DNA of 16,894 bases, from assembly GCA_964520895.1 (NCBI GenBank), contig CAZFOR010000027.1, forward strand, positions 1 through 16,894. Reading direction: 5' to 3'. The notes beneath the pieces are model-generated. The model was given only the letters and a program-made list of their open reading frames with translations. It made no database searches and was not told the origin of the DNA. The stretch comes from SIG350 sp964520895. Lineage in GTDB: Bacteria > Bacillota > Clostridia > TANB77 > SIG350. This document shows, piece after piece, positions 13,974 to 16,894 of the stretch (position 1 is the first letter of the stretch; every line of letters starts with the position of its first letter). Position numbers and translations under genes: made by a program.

Positions 13974-15800
13974 TTGAAATCTAATACAAACATAAAAACA
14001 CATGTAAATAAAATTATAATATTAAGTATATTGTTAGTTTATATGCTAGGAATTAATATATATGCTATAAGTGATAATTTTCATAATATTATAAATGTAA
14101 TGGGCATAAGAAAAATAAATAATCAAGGATATGAAATAAATGAAGAAATATACTATAAATATAATCTACTTGTATATGGTACACCAGAACTTGCAATAAA
14201 TGAATCAACACAAAGATGGAAAAATGTTAAAGATGGTAAATGGGTAAAAAATGGACAAAGAGGAGAATATAGGATATTAGGTTATAACAATATTGGAAAA
14301 GTTGTAAATAACCATGAGTTTCCAGAAGATATAGTGCCGTCAAGCCTGCCAACTGATTGGACATATAAGGAACTTACAGATGGGTTATCTTCTTGGAATA
14401 ATACAAGCCTATATATGTATTATGCTCAAAAAGATTATATGCAAAATACTAATTTAATTAGAAATAATACTACATATAATTTGAATTGTAATGATATAGG
14501 TTTAAATAAAACAAGAGTGGATAATTATGCTACATGGAAAACTAAAGGTGTAATATATACAAATAGAATTGATCCATATGGAAAAGTATGGGAGGCTACA
14601 TTTTTAACAGAACCCATAGGAGCTAATGTAGGGTTTAATAGTAGTTTAGAAACAAATAAAAACACATATACAATGGGTAGAATGAATGATTATATAGATA
14701 TACCAATTATATATGGGACTCAAGTGACAAATACAGGTAAATATATAACCCCTCAGCAAGTAAAATTAATTGAAACAAATGTATATGTAAATGATTATAA
14801 GGTACTAAGTGATAGTAATTCTAACACATTTACTACAAATAATAGTGGTAAAGTTAGAATATATAGGACAATGTTTGAAAATAAATTAAAAAGTCAGCAG
14901 GTTGAGGTTATAATAAAAGTTAGATCTAAACTATTTACACAGTTTACAACAGACTTACCTTTATATAGTAAAGCAGAAAAAACAATAATATTAACAATAT
15001 TACCATGGTTTATTGATTCAGAAGGATATATGCCTCCAAAAGATACACCATATAAAGATACATTAAATGAAGATGAATATACTGATCCAATATATGAATA
15101 TCCGGAAAATAACGATGATACTAACAATATATCTTCAACAATTGATTTGAGAAGAATTACAACTAAAAATAATATAACATATTATGAGGAATTAAATAAA
15201 ACTAATTCAACGAATTCTGATAATTCATATGGTTTTATAAATGCAGGAAATTATTTGGGTATAAAGGTAAATACACCTGATACTGTGTATAAAGTGGAAA
15301 TGTCTATAAATGGTGATAGTTCCATTAAAACATTTGATGATAAAACTAAGAGATTTGAATGGGATGAAATTATAAATAGAGGAGAAGCCACTAGATATCC
15401 TAATCTAGACACCTATTATAAAGATTATGAAAATACATTACAGTTAATACCAAATAGTGATAATACTGTATATACAATTAATTATTTGATACCATATGAA
15501 ACAAAACAAACTCTGCATTCATGGAATAGTATTAGAAGTTTAACAGGACAATCTTTAAATCTTGATACTAATTTACTTACCAATAGAATTATTAATCCTT
15601 ATACTATTGATTTTGATGTTTATAGATTGGTTACAGTAACAGATGACAAAGGAAATGTTAGTACATATACAGAAATTGATAAATATACAGTTTGTTTTGA
15701 TGTTTTTGAATGCTGGACTAATTTATATAACAGAGATATCACACCATATATTTTAAATAAGCAAAAAGATATAAAGAGTGTAGATGAATGGATACAATAA
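13974..15800 (+). CDS. Large secreted or membrane-anchored protein of unknown function in the Tad-like operon
   Basis: A 608-residue protein starting with TTG 13974, five bases after AGGAGG (13963-13968). Residues 15-33 form a hydrophobic signal or anchor segment ending NIYA, so the rest is outside the membrane. It is Asn/Tyr/Thr-rich and beta-like throughout. Features include YNLLVYGTPELAINESTQRW near residue 62, NGQRGEYRILGYNNIGKV around 95-112, several short Trp-containing segments, an acidic Pro-rich linker at about 350-385 (PPKDTPYKDTLNEDEY) and a C-terminal domain ending with VCFDVFECWTNLYN. The RGEYRILGY segment reminds me of a domain of unknown function in clostridial surface proteins (DUF5704-like), from memory only. 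It may be an adhesin or surface component of the pilus. Its stop overlaps the next gene. Confidence 0.8.
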   Translation: MKSNTNIKTHVNKIIILSILLVYMLGINIYAISDNFHNIINVMGIRKINNQGYEINEEIYYKYNLLVYGTPELAINESTQRWKNVKDGKWVKNGQRGEYRILGYNNIGKVVNNHEFPEDIVPSSLPTDWTYKELTDGLSSWNNTSLYMYYAQKDYMQNTNLIRNNTTYNLNCNDIGLNKTRVDNYATWKTKGVIYTNRIDPYGKVWEATFLTEPIGANVGFNSSLETNKNTYTMGRMNDYIDIPIIYGTQVTNTGKYITPQQVKLIETNVYVNDYKVLSDSNSNTFTTNNSGKVRIYRTMFENKLKSQQVEVIIKVRSKLFTQFTTDLPLYSKAEKTIILTILPWFIDSEGYMPPKDTPYKDTLNEDEYTDPIYEYPENNDDTNNISSTIDLRRITTKNNITYYEELNKTNSTNSDNSYGFINAGNYLGIKVNTPDTVYKVEMSINGDSSIKTFDDKTKRFEWDEIINRGEATRYPNLDTYYKDYENTLQLIPNSDNTVYTINYLIPYETKQTLHSWNSIRSLTGQSLNLDTNLLTNRIINPYTIDFDVYRLVTVTDDKGNVSTYTEIDKYTVCFDVFECWTNLYNRDITPYILNKQKDIKSVDEWIQ

Positions 15801-16330
15801 TGATTAATAAAATAAGGAAACAAGTAATAAAAAAATTATTAGATAAAAAAGGTGATATGTCTGTATATGTAATTACATTAACTGCAATTTTTATAATATT
15901 TATATTAATAGCATTTAGTATATGTGTATTATTTGTAAATATATATTCAGTTGTCTATGATTATAAAATGGATTTATATAATTTGAATAAAAGTGCAGTT
16001 ATATCAGTTAATAAGGTAAAAGGCAGTTATGGTATTTATGAATATGATAAAAATGAGTATTTAGAAAAGTTTAAAGAAATGTTAATAAAATCATATAACT
16101 TAGATATTAATTTAAAAAATGGTAGTAAGTTTATAAAACAAATTGAAATATTAGAATATGAAATATATAAAAATGGACAAACAGATAGCATAACTAAAAA
16201 ACATATTCAAAATGATACAATTCATGTTGTAACAAATATTACATTTGAGCCAATATTGTTTAAGTTCATATTTCCAAATAATTGCACATTTAAGCTACAT
16301 AATGATATTAGTATAAAGTTATATAACTAG
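15788..16330 (+). CDS. TadE/pseudopilin-like membrane protein
   Basis: A protein of 180 residues (from ATG 15788) or 176 (from ATG 15800). The second start shares a base with the stop of the upstream gene (TAATG), repeating the coupling seen between the pilin and CpaB-like genes; neither start has a strong ribosome binding site. A basic segment ends KKLLDKKGD, followed by a long hydrophobic helix (MSVYVITLTAIFIIFILIAFSICVLFV), then an extracytoplasmic domain. A glycine just before the hydrophobic helix is what Tad-type prepilin peptidase needs, although the +5 residue is Tyr rather than Glu. The pattern fits TadE-like minor pilins. The outer domain (residues 60-180) has helices and a strand-rich end with no known motif. 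Confidence 0.68.
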   Translation: MDTIMINKIRKQVIKKLLDKKGDMSVYVITLTAIFIIFILIAFSICVLFVNIYSVVYDYKMDLYNLNKSAVISVNKVKGSYGIYEYDKNEYLEKFKEMLIKSYNLDINLKNGSKFIKQIEILEYEIYKNGQTDSITKKHIQNDTIHVVTNITFEPILFKFIFPNNCTFKLHNDISIKLYN

Positions 16331-16343
16331 GAAAGGATATTTG

Positions 16344-16754
16344 ATGAAAAAGGCTAATTCTGTGATTACACTACCATTGCTAATTGCATTTTCTACTATA
16401 GCAATTGCAACATTTAGTATATTTTTAATAAATATATTAAAACCATATATAATGTATGAAAAATTATTATCAACCTCACTTAAATATATGTTTATAATTG
16501 AAGAGTATGGATATTTAAATAGTAGTGATAAAAAGAATTTGATACAAGATTTGAAAAATCAAGGATTTGATGAATCATATATTAGTATACAAGCAACAGA
16601 TACAAAACAGGATTATGGTAATGAAGTACACCTTATTATTACATATAATTATGATTTGAGTTTATCTGTGTTTAGAAGAAATACTTTATCAATTAAAAGG
16701 AAAAATAAAACAGTACCTATGAGAGTTATAAAGTATGGTGTATCAAAAATATGA
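16344..16754 (+). CDS. Second TadE/pseudopilin-like membrane protein (DUF4320-like)
   Basis: A 136-residue protein starting at ATG 16344, six bases after GAAAGGA; an in-frame TTG three bases earlier is less likely. It has a short MKKANS leader, a hydrophobic helix (residues 7-32) and a small outer domain with a helix around LIQDLKNQGFDESYISIQAT and strands EVHLIITYNYDLSL and KTVPMRVIKYG. This resembles the short TadE-like or DUF4320-like proteins found in clostridial pilus loci: helix, alpha segment, then beta strands. It is the last gene of the operon, 13 bases after the previous one, and its stop lies inside the terminator stem. It is probably a minor pilin; identity is by pattern and position. 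Confidence 0.65.
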   Translation: MKKANSVITLPLLIAFSTIAIATFSIFLINILKPYIMYEKLLSTSLKYMFIIEEYGYLNSSDKKNLIQDLKNQGFDESYISIQATDTKQDYGNEVHLIITYNYDLSLSVFRRNTLSIKRKNKTVPMRVIKYGVSKI

Positions 16755-16765
16755 TACTTTTTTTT
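16740..16765 (+). terminator. Terminator of the Tad-like operon
   Basis: GTATCA and TGATAC form a 6-bp stem around AAAATA, followed by eight T residues. The TGA stop codon of the last gene is the start of the right arm. The stem is weak in GC but the T tract is good, and the next gene has its own promoter. Confidence 0.7.
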
Positions 16766-16785
16766 GTTAAAAAGACAAAAAAGTA

Positions 16786-16814
16786 TTGAAACGATATTTA
16801 AAACATGCTAAAAT
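16786..16814 (+). promoter_or_regulatory. Promoter of the Rpn-like gene
   Basis: TTGAAA (16786-16791) and TAAAAT (16809-16814) are 17 bases apart, and TGC directly precedes the -10, giving an extended -10 element. Transcription would begin about 16821, leaving a very short leader before ATG 16835; AAGGAG at 16816-16821 then falls at the transcript start, so GAAGAAG may serve as the ribosome binding site. Confidence 0.6.
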
Positions 16815-16834
16815 AAAGGAGAAGAAGCAACTTA

Positions 16835-16894
16835 ATGAATAACAATACACCTAAAAGTGACTATATGTTTAAGAAAATATTTGGTAAAAAAGGA
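16835..16894 (+). CDS. Rpn family PD-(D/E)XK nuclease/transposase, N-terminal fragment (runs off window)
   Basis: Only the first 20 codons are in the window. They contain KSDYMFKKIFG, which matches the characteristic opening of Rpn-type (PD-(D/E)XK nuclease family transposase) proteins, where K-x-D-x-x-F-K-x-I-F-G is near the N-terminus. Rpn proteins are DNA endonucleases linked to recombination and are common, often multi-copy, in Clostridia. The catalytic residues lie beyond the window, so it cannot be said whether the gene is intact. It has a separate promoter and is not part of the Tad-like operon. Confidence 0.6.
   Translation, partial: MNNNTPKSDYMFKKIFGKKG

Overview
The window is very AT-rich and carries spoIIID, TrmFO (the folate-dependent tRNA methylase typical of Firmicutes), a TspO homologue and a bifunctional penicillin-binding protein. 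Ribosome binding sites are strong purine-rich AGGAGG types. Together these point to an endospore-forming Clostridia lineage, probably one of the AT-rich uncultured gut types. That is inferred from gene content and composition only; the species cannot be named from this sequence.

Bases 1-3581 form a same-strand run with short gaps: the 3' end of topA, an unrecognised 364-residue gene that resembles the HopA1-like family, trmFO, and a GNAT acetyltransferase. topA-trmFO adjacency is a known Firmicutes order, so the 364-residue gene looks like an insertion into it. The 316-base gap that follows (3582-3897) is not empty. It contains a decayed second copy of the spoIIID leader and 5' coding region, then a GC-rich imperfect palindrome (probable operator) and a weak promoter for an AMP-forming acyl-CoA ligase gene. 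The intact spoIIID, using a TTG start, follows the ligase gene. The ligase gene therefore sits between an intact and a broken copy of the spoIIID upstream region.

Bases 6066-7469 encode a membrane-anchored protein with a formylglycine-generating-enzyme-like (SUMF1) domain, closed by a terminator at 7531-7566. A class A PBP (7699-9798) follows with its own promoter region and ends at a bidirectional terminator shared with the convergent tspO gene.

Bases 10477-16765 hold a self-contained operon: one good promoter, eight tightly packed genes, and a terminator that overlaps the last stop codon. It resembles a Tad/Flp-type pilus or secretion locus: a TadB/C (GspF-like) membrane protein, a Flp-like pilin, a CpaB-like SAF-domain protein, a small receiver-like protein, an SLH-domain surface protein, a large secreted protein of unknown function, and two TadE/pseudopilin-like membrane proteins. 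No TadA/CpaF ATPase and no prepilin peptidase is present although both operon ends are inside the window, so the motor must be encoded elsewhere or the system works differently. A perfect 11-bp inverted repeat (13 bp including flanking A-T pairs) encloses 126 bp immediately upstream of the large secreted protein gene, and is either an invertible switch or a long-range RNA stem. The window ends in the first 20 codons of an Rpn-type PD-(D/E)XK nuclease/transposase gene with a good promoter.
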